The notes under the pieces: model-generated | What the model was told of the DNA's origin: nothing | What the model saw: only the letters and a program-made list of their open reading frames with translations | Database searches by the model: none | Made by a program: the position numbers and the translations under genes | DNA from: Lantana camara | Lineage: Eukaryota; Streptophyta; Magnoliopsida; Lamiales; Verbenaceae | Length of the DNA stretch: 64,000 nt | Reading direction: 5' to 3' | Assembly: GCA_037501455.1 (NCBI GenBank) | Contig: CM074857.1 | Location: 127,211,501-127,275,500, forward strand | Part shown: one piece after another, positions 22,851-32,509 of the stretch | Layout of the letters: each line of letters begins with the position of its first letter | Position numbering within the stretch: position 1 is the stretch's first letter

Positions 22851-23860
22851 TGCACATATCTAGAAGTTTAAAATTGCCTTCACGCAGATACGAAAGAATA
22901 TGCCAATAGGGAGAAATTCCCACATCCAAAATATCTACAAAATATTCAGTCATTTTTGTTGTTTTCTTATCTAGGATTCTAATTTCTTAGCCCTTAGGAA
23001 TTGTTCTTACTTGCTTTTCAGGGGATGTGTTGAGATGCTTATAATTATTTATTTTTTATTTTTTATTTTTTTTTGGGACTAATGTGCTCTTCTTTTTGCT
23101 ATCTTAGATTTATGCAGGTGGAATTATAATTTGATAATGGCACGGTTTATGATATTTTCCTTGCATCTATATATACACTCGTGGACATGTGGTTGCTCAG
23201 GCAGATTTTTCCCAAGTCCAAAAGAGTACTTGTTTCTACATTTAAGCTAGTTCTCATGTATCCCACCTTTTCATATTTTGGGATGCTATGAGTTTTCAGT
23301 TTTGTAGCCTGTGCAATATTGTTTTTCATAATTAATGTTAACCTTTCTGAAATTTCCATTTCCTAAACAATATCATTGCTTCAATAGTAAAAAACAATTT
23401 TTTAGAACACTATATTCCTTTTTAGGATGTATTGTAATTTTAAAATTTTCTCTTATATTTTAGAAATATTGATTATTCTAGATTTCAAGTATTTTCTTCT
23501 ACTTAAAAAAAAAAAAAAAGACCAGGGTAAATTCTGGACACCTTTGTCCTTTGTATTTTGTCCTTTAATCTTTGAATTTGTGTGAGTTTCCTCCCAACCT
23601 TTATAAAATGTAACAGTTAAGCCCTTTTAAATGGAATCTTGGGAAATATTCGTTCAACTTTTTTAACAAAAATTTTAACGTGGTTTCCCAGGACAAATCA
23701 GATATCAAATGTGTTATTTTGTAAGGATCTAAGTCACAATTCACCTCAAAGGAATACACGATGCTCTCCATGTATTTGTTTTATGCTGTTAGCCTGTTAC
23801 CATGTTATTAGAAGTTTTGTTGTTTGCTAATTTTTGTTTGTTTTTCTTGATTTTTCGAAA
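22851..23860. other. Intron-like or intergenic sequence, nothing recognised
   Basis: T-rich sequence with a poly-A run near 23506-23519. It may be intron sequence carried along with the cullin-like exons that follow. Confidence 0.4.
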
Positions 23861-24140
23861 CAATATACAACATGTGCATTAGGGCCCAACATGATTTTTC
23901 TCAAGAATTCTATTAAAAGTGCCGCTACTCTTTTGAAGAATACGTCACTGCTTCGTACAATTTAATCCCTTACGTTTTATCATCTCATGATTATCTTTTT
24001 GTTTCTTTAAACTTTCTTCATTTTGGTTTAGGTATTGCCTTCTCTAAGGGAGAGGCATGACGACTAGTTCGTATTGATGGAGCTCGTGAAAAGATGGTCA
24101 AATCATAACATTATGGTGCGATGGTTTGCAGGGGTTTCCG
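23861..24140 (+). pseudogene. Cullin-1-like fragment (two exons)
   Basis: Exon one (about 23861-23954) encodes TIYNMC..AQHDFSQEFY, a stop, then KCRYSFEEYVTAS. A GT donor at 23955 and an AG acceptor at 24030-24031 border an intron. Exon two continues in phase with VLPSLRERHDD, a TAG, then ELVKRWSNHNIMVRW. Order, spacing and exon phase match the N-terminal region of plant CUL1, the scaffold of SCF ubiquitin ligases (YNMCTQKPPHDYSQQLY..FEEY and VLPSLREKHDE..ELVKRW). Two in-frame stops and loss of similarity after VRW show a non-functional fragment. The copia element inserts 110 bp downstream. Confidence 0.75.
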
Positions 24141-24250
24141 CCTATGTGGAATGGTGCTTGAGATCAGCTTGAAGTCATTGTCATATTAATCCATCTATAA
24201 TGCTAGAGCCTAGAACTATTAAATTTTGATCTTGAGGATTTGATAGATTT

Positions 24251-24429
24251 TGTTAGGAAATACGAGAAATCAGGAGGAAATTGTGTTACCTTATATAACT
24301 GATTTATGAATCCCTGACTTGTAGGGATTAGTAGGTTAAATATTGGAACTCCTGTAATGTGTAACATACAAGAAAAAACCAATTACAATGAATTCATTCA
24401 ATTCCTATCTTATTCTCTATACTTTAACA
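24251..24429 (+). repeat. 5' LTR of the copia element
   Basis: 179 bp, TGTTAGG..TTTAACA. Nearly identical to 29076-29254. Confidence 0.95.
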
Positions 24430-24443
24430 TGGTATCAGAGCGG
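24430..24443 (+). other. Primer binding site of the copia element
   Basis: TGGTATCAGAGCGG directly abuts the LTR and is complementary to the initiator-Met tRNA 3' end. Confidence 0.9.
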
Positions 24444-24518
24444 CGTTAATCCTAGGGACTCAGATTTCTCATCATCGTCCTAAAACCTTTCTCAAACCAA
24501 GTTGACATCAATCAAACC

Positions 24519-25847
24519 ATGTCAACCGAAACCAACCAAGAACTCAGCACCCAATTCTCAAATTTCTCGATGACCAATTCAGAGAACCTCTCAATTGGCA
24601 TCAAACTAAATAATGAAAACTATCCAGTATGGGCCCGGATAATGAAGATGGCAATCGGAGGGAGAGGCGGCCGCTCACACATCACCGGTAATCCCCCCGT
24701 ACCAGAAACTACAGACTCTTCCTATGATCAGTGGGAGCAACTCAATCAACGGGTTTTCACATGGATAATCCAAAACATGGAGACAAGCCTGATAAACAAC
24801 GTTCTACAATACCCAACGGCGAAAGATCTATGGGACGGCCTTGCCACCACTTACGGCAGCGGCGCTGATCCCCTTCAATTGTTTGATCTACACCGGAGGG
24901 CAAACACACTCAAACAAAACTCTGACAGCCTAGAGGAATTCTGGGGAAAATTGCAAGCTATTTGGATGGCTATTGATCGTAAACAGCCGAATCCGATGAA
25001 GTGCACCGAAGACATTGCTGCTTTCAACAAAATCCAACAAGAACAGAGACTCTATCAACTTCTTACCGGAATAGATGACAAATATGACTCGATTAGGCCG
25101 GATTTACTGAAACTTGACACCAAACCCTCAGTCGAATCCGCCTACGCCACTATCCGGAGGGAGGCAGCCCGTCTTCAGATCCTGAAAACGGCCACCGATG
25201 GCGAAGGGGAGTTCTCATCACAGGGCGTCGGACTTGTTGTGAGAGGCGGCAAGAATGGCCGGAGGTCAGAAAGTTACAGACGGACCGACGGCGCCGGCAA
25301 ACGGTTTCCACCACCGGAGGATAAATCGGAGCTTGAGTGCTCCTACTGTGATAGGAAAGGGCACACGAAAGAGGGTTGCTTTGAACTCATAGGATATCCG
25401 GAGTGGTGGGTCGAAAATAAGAAGGAGAAGGGGCGATCTACCGGCGGCGGAAATCAGCGGCGCGCGAACGCCGCCTTCTCTGAGGGACGTGGTGGCAGAA
25501 CCGAAACAGGGGGAGGAGCAGAGATGGGTGGAGCCAACCCCCAGCTAAGGGACTCCGGTGCGAGTGCACCGGTGACGGGAGGGACGATCGACGGGCGGCG
25601 GGCGAATCTTGCCGTTGCCACCGCCAATCTTCAAATCAACAGTGCCCCTCAAAGTAGCAGCAGCCCATATACCGGCGAAAGAGGTAAAGGGTTTGAGTCT
25701 TTTGACTCAAACCCTAGTTTTATTAAAAGTCCACCACCCCCCACTTTGTCCCTTTTTACCAATCAGCCCCACACTTCTGCCAATATGCACTCTGACCCCC
25801 ATATTTATCAAGATTCAGAAAAACACCCACAAAAATTATCACAGTAG
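24519..25847 (+). CDS. gag: Copia Gag
   Basis: This 442-codon ORF encodes the structural protein. An N-terminal LNNENYPVWARIMKMAI motif and the helical region to about residue 230 match the copia Gag domains (UBN2-like). A zinc knuckle CX2CX4HX4C follows (CSYCDRKGHTKEGC, about residues 275-290), then a Gly/Arg-rich linker and a Ser/Pro-rich tail. It ends at TAG 25845-25847, exactly where copia polyproteins have the tryptophan before the protease active site. The same frame continues into pol. It was most likely one gag-pol ORF until a TGG-to-TAG change. Confidence 0.9.
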   Translation: MSTETNQELSTQFSNFSMTNSENLSIGIKLNNENYPVWARIMKMAIGGRGGRSHITGNPPVPETTDSSYDQWEQLNQRVFTWIIQNMETSLINNVLQYPTAKDLWDGLATTYGSGADPLQLFDLHRRANTLKQNSDSLEEFWGKLQAIWMAIDRKQPNPMKCTEDIAAFNKIQQEQRLYQLLTGIDDKYDSIRPDLLKLDTKPSVESAYATIRREAARLQILKTATDGEGEFSSQGVGLVVRGGKNGRRSESYRRTDGAGKRFPPPEDKSELECSYCDRKGHTKEGCFELIGYPEWWVENKKEKGRSTGGGNQRRANAAFSEGRGGRTETGGGAEMGGANPQLRDSGASAPVTGGTIDGRRANLAVATANLQINSAPQSSSSPYTGERGKGFESFDSNPSFIKSPPPPTLSLFTNQPHTSANMHSDPHIYQDSEKHPQKLSQ

Positions 25848-25862
25848 ATATTTGATTGCGGG

Positions 25863-28800
25863 GTGACAGATACAATGACCTTTGACCCCTCTGATATACT
25901 TGAACCTATGAAAATGAAAAATTCTCATATACAAACAGCCAATGGGGAATTTGTAGAAGTTAAAGGGGAGGGAACAGTCACCATATCACCTCGTTTAAAA
26001 CTGAGAAATTGTCTTTATGTCCCATCTCTCTCTTGCAAACTGCTATCTTTGAGTCATGTGACAAGTGAACTGAACTGTGTGGTTCTTATCTATCCTCATT
26101 TCTGCTTGTTACAGGACATTCATACGAAGGAGATAATTGGGCGTGGTATTGAGCGGGATGGACTCTATTATGTGGATGAGCTGGATCAACCTTCTCGGGC
26201 ATTTCTATCAAAGGGCACGGCTGAGACACAAGTATGGCTTTGGCATCGGCGCCTTGGGCATCCCTCGATTGGGTATCTTAGAATGTTGTTCCCTACTTTG
26301 TTTCAGAATAATCAGTATTTAAATTTGTCATGTCAAACTTGTTCAGTTGCAAAGAGTCATAGAACTTCTTTTAAACCCACAAATACTCGGGTTTCCTCAG
26401 TTTTTTCTCTTGTTCATTCAGACGTTTGGGGACCAGCCCCGGTTAGTAATCAGAATCAGTTTCGGTACTTCGTGCTATTTATTGATGATCATTCTCGCAT
26501 GACTTGGGTTTATTTCCTTCGGCACAAATCGGATGTTTTTGATACTTTTGTTACCTTCTTTAATATGGTTCAGACTCAATACCATCAGAAAATTAAGGTA
26601 CTGAGATCCGATAATGGGCGTGAATTTGTGAATCAACAAATGAGTAACTTTGCCAAACAACAGGGCCTGATCCATCAAACCTCCTGCCCAAACACACTTC
26701 AGCAAAATGGGGTTTCCGAACGGAAAAACAGAACACTTCTTGAAATGACTCGAGCCCTCCTAACTGAATCTCATGTCCCGAATCATTTTTGGCCTGAAGC
26801 TGTAGCCACTGCAGCATACCTCACCAACCGATTACCTACCAGGATTCTTGACCACCACACGCCCCTCTCGGTGTTCCAAACCCAAGTATCTGTCCCTCAA
26901 GCCCTGACTTTGCCTCCCCGGGTCTTTGGTTGCTCCGTATTTGTCCATGTACCAAAACATGAGAGAACTAAACTAGACCCTTGTGCTGTGAAGTGTGTCT
27001 TTGTTGGATATGCACCTCACCAGAAAGGATATCGATGCAACAACCCTGCGACCCGCCGTATACACGTTACTATGGATTGCCAGTTCCTTGAGACAGAATA
27101 TTTCTTTCAGAACCAGCATAGCACTCAGGGGGAGCATTCGGGTGACTCTCTATGCTGGCTCAGTGAACCGATACTTGATCCCACTGATCCCATTCTCACG
27201 CCTCAGTCCAATCCCAATCAAAGCAACAACGAGCTCAGTACCACCTCCAATCATACTCCTCCGCATGATGTCCAAAACGAGGTAACTACCCTTGTCCCTT
27301 TTCATTCCATCTCTGAACTTGAGGATATTCCAGATGCAGTTAACCCTGTTTCAGATGACACCGATAGCAGCAGGTATACATTGCCACCACGAAGTACCAG
27401 GGGAGTTCCCCCAAACCGGTATTCACCTGATCAGAACTCACGGGCTTCGAGATACCCGGTGGGAAATATGGTGAAAGGCAGTATGTCTGAAAAGGCAAAA
27501 GCCTTTGTGGGAAATCTCTACAAAGAACGTATCCCAAGAACAGCTCAAGAAGCCATGGAAATGGACGATTGGAAAAAAGCCATGCTTATCGAGATGGAGG
27601 CTTTGGCAAAGAACAATACTTGGGAGAAATGTGAATTGCCCCAAGGAACCAGACCAGTAGGATGCAAATGGGTTTTCACCATCAAATACAAGGTAGACGG
27701 AACAGTGGAAAGATATAAAGCTCGCCTAGTAGCCAAGGGATACACCCAAACATATGGGATCGACTACTCTGAAACATTCTCCCCAGTGGCAAAGATCGAC
27801 ACAGTACGTGTCCTCCTCTCCATCGCAGCCAACCAAGATTGGCCATTGCATCAATTTGACGTGAAGAATGCCTTCCTTCACGGGGAGCTATCAGAAGAGG
27901 TGTATATGGAAGCCCCTCCCGGCTTCTCTGATTACTTTGGAGTGAATGAGGCCTGCAGACTCCGAAAGGCGCTATATGGACTTAAGCAGTCCCCTCGAGC
28001 ATGGTTTGGGAGGTTCACAGTAGCTATGAGAACCTATGGATACAGGCAGAGCAATGCAGACCATACTCTGCTTATAAAGAATAGAGGTAATCTTGTCACA
28101 TGCCTAATTATCTGTGTTTACGATATGATCATCACAGGAAATGATACAGAGGAGATGGAGCAACTCAAGAGAAACCTGTTCAACGAATTCGAGATGAAGG
28201 ACCTAGGAGGCTTGAAGTACTTTCTAGGGATCGAGGTGATGAGATCTAGGCAGGGAATCTTCATCTCACAGCGAAAGTATGTTCTTGATCTCCTGGCTGA
28301 AACCGGGATGTTAGATTGCAAGCCTGTCGACACTCCAATCCAAGTTAACCACAAGCTTAGGATAAAAGAAGATGAGGAGCTGACCGATAAGGACAGGTAT
28401 CAACGGCTTGTGGGAAAACTGATATACCTATCTCATACTAGGCCCGACATCGCTTATGCCGTTGGGATAGTAAGTCAGTTCATGCACCAACCTCAGAAAA
28501 GTCACATGGAGGCGGTGACAAGAATAATTCGGTACCTAAAAGGCTCTATCAGATGTGGGATCATGTTTGGGAATCATGGACACTTGAACATTGAAGCATA
28601 CACAGATGCTGATTGGGCAGGGAATCCGAACGACAGAAGGTCCACGTCAGGGTTCTTCACCCTTGTTGGAGGAAATGTAGTAACTTGGAGGAGCAAAAAA
28701 CAGAGAGTTGTGGCCCTCTCAAGTGCTGAAGCTGAATTTAGAGGGATTGCGAAGGCAGTAACAGAAGTCATCTGGTTACGGAGACTAATGACAGAAATCG

Positions 28801-29063
28801 GGATGACCCCAAGTGAGCCTGGGCGGTTGAGGGGTGATAATAAGGCTGCAATCAGTATTTTTGAAAATCCCGTGCAGCACGATCGGACGAAGCATGTGGA
28901 AGTAGATAGGCACTTCATCAAAGAAAAACTGGAAGATGGCACCATTGAACTCCCATTTGTGAGGTCTGAGGATCAGCTGGCAGATATGCTGACGAAGGCT
29001 GTTATAGGACAAGTGTTCAAGAAGACTTTGGACAAGCTGAGAATCGGGGATCCGATTACTTAG
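25863..29063 (+). CDS. pol: Copia Pol (PR-INT-RT-RNase H)
   Basis: A 1066-codon ORF in the frame of gag (GTG start chosen only because the frame opens there). The protease start reads DCGVTDTMT where the family has D-S/T-G..DHMT. Integrase has the HX3H WHRRLGH and CQTC zinc site, then Asp in HSDVWG, Asp in RSDNGREF and Glu in GVSERKNR. Reverse transcriptase spans about residues 570-810. Its catalytic box, normally YVDD, reads CVYD, with Tyr at residue 753 in place of the first aspartate. RNase H follows with YTDADWAGN and SSAEAEF. The protein would lack RT activity, although all other domains look intact. Confidence 0.9.
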   Translation: MTDTMTFDPSDILEPMKMKNSHIQTANGEFVEVKGEGTVTISPRLKLRNCLYVPSLSCKLLSLSHVTSELNCVVLIYPHFCLLQDIHTKEIIGRGIERDGLYYVDELDQPSRAFLSKGTAETQVWLWHRRLGHPSIGYLRMLFPTLFQNNQYLNLSCQTCSVAKSHRTSFKPTNTRVSSVFSLVHSDVWGPAPVSNQNQFRYFVLFIDDHSRMTWVYFLRHKSDVFDTFVTFFNMVQTQYHQKIKVLRSDNGREFVNQQMSNFAKQQGLIHQTSCPNTLQQNGVSERKNRTLLEMTRALLTESHVPNHFWPEAVATAAYLTNRLPTRILDHHTPLSVFQTQVSVPQALTLPPRVFGCSVFVHVPKHERTKLDPCAVKCVFVGYAPHQKGYRCNNPATRRIHVTMDCQFLETEYFFQNQHSTQGEHSGDSLCWLSEPILDPTDPILTPQSNPNQSNNELSTTSNHTPPHDVQNEVTTLVPFHSISELEDIPDAVNPVSDDTDSSRYTLPPRSTRGVPPNRYSPDQNSRASRYPVGNMVKGSMSEKAKAFVGNLYKERIPRTAQEAMEMDDWKKAMLIEMEALAKNNTWEKCELPQGTRPVGCKWVFTIKYKVDGTVERYKARLVAKGYTQTYGIDYSETFSPVAKIDTVRVLLSIAANQDWPLHQFDVKNAFLHGELSEEVYMEAPPGFSDYFGVNEACRLRKALYGLKQSPRAWFGRFTVAMRTYGYRQSNADHTLLIKNRGNLVTCLIICVYDMIITGNDTEEMEQLKRNLFNEFEMKDLGGLKYFLGIEVMRSRQGIFISQRKYVLDLLAETGMLDCKPVDTPIQVNHKLRIKEDEELTDKDRYQRLVGKLIYLSHTRPDIAYAVGIVSQFMHQPQKSHMEAVTRIIRYLKGSIRCGIMFGNHGHLNIEAYTDADWAGNPNDRRSTSGFFTLVGGNVVTWRSKKQRVVALSSAEAEFRGIAKAVTEVIWLRRLMTEIGMTPSEPGRLRGDNKAAISIFENPVQHDRTKHVEVDRHFIKEKLEDGTIELPFVRSEDQLADMLTKAVIGQVFKKTLDKLRIGDPIT

Positions 29064-29064
29064 C

Positions 29065-29075
29065 TTGAGGGGGAG
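29065..29075 (+). other. Polypurine tract of the copia element
   Basis: TTGAGGGGGAG directly before the 3' LTR. Confidence 0.9.
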
Positions 29076-29254
29076 TGTTCGGAAATACGAGAAATCAGGA
29101 GGAAATTGTGTTACCTTATATAACTGATTTATGAATCCCTGACTTGTAGGGATTAGTAGGTTAAATATTGGAACTCCTGTAATGTGTAACATACAAGAAA
29201 AAACCAATTACAATGAATTCATTCAATTCCTATCTTATTCTCTATACTTTAACA
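29076..29254 (+). repeat. 3' LTR of the copia element
   Basis: 179 bp, TGTTCGG..TTTAACA, followed by target duplication GATTT. Confidence 0.95.
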
Positions 29255-29259
29255 GATTT

Positions 29260-29600
29260 ATTCTCAAACTATTTTGTTGAATTCATATCTTGATCTCGTG
29301 AGGACGTTCAATTTGTTGATGATCCATGTGCTGATATTTTTTCTTGGCTTCTCAGGGGTGATTCGTGTAATTTTTGAAAAATAAGGTAATTTTTGTAGTT
29401 TTCTCAAGGGTTCTTTTATGTTTTGACAATTAGTTGAAGATCTCAACTTTTTTATACTAATTCATTAGTGAAAATTAAAAACTTGATCAAATTAAAATAA
29501 ATAATAGCATTATGATAAAAATTCCCCTGAAGCATTTCTACATGAAGAAATCAAGTCCTATCTCGCATTTCAAACTGAAAAACTAAAAGATAAAAAGCTA
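29260..29600. other. Host flank of the copia element, nothing recognised
   Basis: AT-rich sequence that continues the flank seen before 24250. No ORF or motif. Confidence 0.4.
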
Positions 29601-29617
29601 AAAGCTTACTGATAAGT

Positions 29618-30745
29618 CTAGGAACAAACAAGCTTGACTCTAGCTTGGGCATGAATAGCAGGCATAGTCTGGAAAAAGCTTTGCCACATCTCTAGCTTCT
29701 TCGCTTCTTCGCCCTTTGTAAAAGCTGCATACAAGGAGATTACGATGTCTATAGCTGCTTCTCTCGTCTCAGGGAGCTTGTCATTTAGCAAATTTGATGC
29801 CGTTTTGATCAATGAATCAAATCCAAATTCTGGCATGCTTTTAAGATCCTGTGAAAGGCATGCTTTTAAGATCCTGTGAAACATTCAAATGTTTAAATTA
29901 CATCTACAATTGATCCTCACAAGTTTGTAGAAATTAAAACCAGTTCTTCAAATTTTACACAAACCACCCCTGTGGAAATGGAAACAGAGCAAGATTGATT
30001 TGTAGTTGTCCCAAACTTATGGGTAAAAACTCTAACAGAAGCACACTATGAGCAATAAAAGTTTGCAGATGTTAAATTACATCTACATCCCTTCAGATTG
30101 CCATATTAAAATTCACCCCTACAAAATTGGAGAAACTACAAACCAACCATTAAAATTTTTAAAATTCATAGAAAACACCCCTTTGAAAATGGAAACAGAA
30201 AATGGGTGATTTGTAGTTTCCCAAACTAATAGGATCAAATAGTAAGATTGCCATCCCAGAGGAGTTATAGATGTATGAAAGTTCTTGGTTTTTTTCTTAC
30301 ATACCATCTTGGAAACAAAGTTGGAGATAGAAACTACAGCTTTTGCTTTTAACTCTGAGGTTTGAATGACCAGTGTAAACCGAGCTTGTGCAGTAGAGGA
30401 AGAGGAGGGGTGTACTCCACCATGGCTGATAATGCCTTCTCTGCTTCTTCACACACAAACTTCTTGTCTTGAGAGGATTGTAGCAAAAGCTGCAACAACT
30501 GTATAAGCAACCAGAAAAGGCTAAGATGAGAAAGAGTGGTACAAGTTAAAGGTCTTGGAGGAGGAAAATGCCATATTGCCTTTACTTACTGATTGATTAA
30601 GAGCATCCGAACTGCATTCGAGTAATTTTTTTACCAAAGGCGTTGAATATATCTGAAGAAGCCATGTCAGATGCCTTGCACAATGCACTTCTTGGATTCT
30701 TGATTGATTTCACCATCACCAAGACCACTTTCTTCCTATATCAAA
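29618..30745 (-). pseudogene. TOG/ARM-repeat protein pseudogene (three exons)
   Basis: Read on the minus strand, exon A (about 30745-30590) encodes VKSIKNPRSALCKASDMASSDIF.., exon B (30489-30305) QDKKFVCEEAEKALSAMVEY..TPPLPLLHKL.., and exon C (29848-29618) MPEFGFDSLIKTASNLLND..ETREAAIDIV. GT donors and AG acceptors border each exon. Together they resemble the HEAT/ARM arrangement of plant TOG (CLASP-N type) domain proteins that bind microtubules, like the family of Arabidopsis At4g15830 (from memory). One extra A in an A7 run of exon A, and a frame change in exon B after LLHKL, break the reading frame. A 22-bp duplication sits at the exon C acceptor. No start or full length is present, so this is a fragment. 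Confidence 0.6.
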
Positions 30746-30889
30746 ACTCAAACCACACACACAAATACTGGAATCATCACAAAAACAGAAAAATAAGAAC
30801 ATTAAAAGTTACAGAATAGGCAGTAAGAGAGTGGAGTGATGGATCGCCAAGTTTCATGAAGATTACTTTAGCAATTCAGGTTATTTTTA

Positions 30890-31051
30890 TGTAAAGAAGT
30901 GATAACGGTGAGGTTCATGAAGGACTTTATACGCTGAATAGAACAGAGGATCGAACATCTTACATAGTTGCTTTCGAGGACCAGGGTGGCGCCACCAACT
31001 ACTGTTATCTTCTGCAACCCTTCTTTCAGGAACTCGGAGACTTCAGTGCTG
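30890..31051 (+). pseudogene. Single exon of an unidentified conserved plant gene
   Basis: A well-formed open exon encodes NGEVHEGLYTLNRTEDRTSY, then IVAFEDQGGATNYCYLLQPF and a FSADVVPVTVK end, and is bordered by an acceptor-like AG and a GTAAGC donor. The composition is clearly coding, but I cannot assign the family. It is on the opposite strand to the TOG-like fragment, so it is an independent fragment. No neighbouring exons were found. Confidence 0.4.
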
Positions 31052-31079
31052 ACGTTGTTCCAGTAACTGTCAAAGTAAG

Positions 31080-32509
31080 CGTCTTTTCATATTCTATTCG
31101 AACATTCTTTTGCACCTGCGCATCCCCTGTATCCGTCCATCCATTCATCTATCTATCTATCTATCTATATTATATAGATCAAATTGGCTAGATTAGGAAG
31201 ATTATAAACTTACTGATTATAAGAGAGATTGTATTATTACAATTGAACCTTTGATTTACATACCACTTTTTTTTTAAAAATATTTTTCCGCTCGTGGGAC
31301 AAATTTGAGGAACATTAAATTAGAAAGTTCGAACAAAAACATAAGATTAAAAACATATGTGAGCCTGACAAGCTCTAAAAGTGCCTGATATAAATTCTAA
31401 AATTTACAAAGTTTTGTAAAGAAGCTTGACCAAGCACTCTCTTATGCTGATATAAATTCTAAAATTTACAAAGTTTTATAAAGAAGCTTGACTAAGCACT
31501 CTCTATGCTTATATATATATATATATGGTAAACAATATTTAAAAATACACAACGATATTTGTAATACTTATTCTTATTTTTCTATTCTGAACGAGTGTCT
31601 AGACAGGTGATCCTACTATCTTTATTAATATCGTCGTTTCTGTAAGAATTATTGGCCTTTTCATAAGTTTGGGTCACTAAAGAGTCTAAACAGTGAGATT
31701 TTAGAATTCTAATTGATATTTTGTTGTTCCAAACTTCCAATCATTCTTTGCAATTTTTCCATAGTCTTTTGGGACCACTAAAACCTACGTAATCCCAAGA
31801 CCATGACATTTTGGCTATGATGCATGGATATGGATACGGACATGACGACATAAATATTTAAAATCTTTTTGGATTATTAAAATGGAAAACAATCGATATG
31901 TTATACAATACACATATTACTTAATTTTATTTAGTATGCTTAGATTTGAGAAATAATTATGAAATTTACATAGCTAATTTAAATAATATATTTATAATGT
32001 ACGGTCATTGTATGTAGCACTTGTGATTTGTTGAAGACAAGAGTTCAGTGACAACACATAGAAGTTTTATATGGGAACCAAAACAGTGTTGAAGCAAAAA
32101 GGAACAGGCACAAAAAATGACAACACATAGAATTTACAATAATATGAGATTTACCTCAGAAAGATTTAAATACAACATTACAACTTGTCCAGTGTTATGT
32201 AGTTGAAATGATTAAAACGGAACAAGTTACAATTAGGCTAAATTCGCCTCAGCCAGAAAGGATTTCAAATTGAGACATTGAAATATTTGTAAGAACATAC
32301 CAAATATGTAGAAAGATAAGGAAAGAAATAATGCCAAAGCACATTTAGATCTCCTGATTTCTTCCAAGTTTGTTTCTTGATCTTCAAAGGACAAGAATGT
32401 GTTTTAAACTCCTGCAGAATATGGTCGAACTAGTCATTAGATAACACGTAAATTTTCAATTTGTACACTCATTCCCCAAATTCTTGTTTTGCATTATGAA
32501 AAGTTATTA
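31080..32509. other. Intergenic sequence downstream of the receptor kinase
   Basis: It holds a (TCTA)n microsatellite (about 31146-31170), a tandem duplication of about 62 bp (31386-31447 and 31448-31508), and at about 31.5-31.8 kb a copy of the promoter-proximal block that also lies at 40.5-40.77 and 42.85-43.05 kb. It may therefore be the leftover promoter of another receptor kinase copy. No gene seen. Confidence 0.55.
31386..31508. repeat. 62-bp tandem duplication
   Basis: Two near-identical units starting TGATATAAATTCTAAAATTT. Single-copy relatives occur near 42.85 kb. Confidence 0.85.

Larger units (their letters stand above)
24251..29254 (+). mobile_element. Ty1/copia LTR retrotransposon, structurally complete
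   Basis: Two 179-bp LTRs (24251-24429 and 29076-29254) are flanked by the duplication GATTT (24246-24250 and 29255-29259). The LTRs differ at one position I can see (TGTTAGG versus TGTTCGG), so the insertion is recent. The initiator-Met primer site follows the 5' LTR and a purine tract precedes the 3' LTR. Gag, protease, integrase, reverse transcriptase and RNase H follow in copia order. One TAG separates gag from pol, and the RT catalytic motif is altered. Confidence 0.95.

Noticed and set aside
25845..25862. Programmed stop readthrough between copia gag and pol
   Set aside because: The TAG replaces the conserved tryptophan before the protease aspartate. A TGG-to-TAG mutation explains it, and copia elements normally use one ORF.
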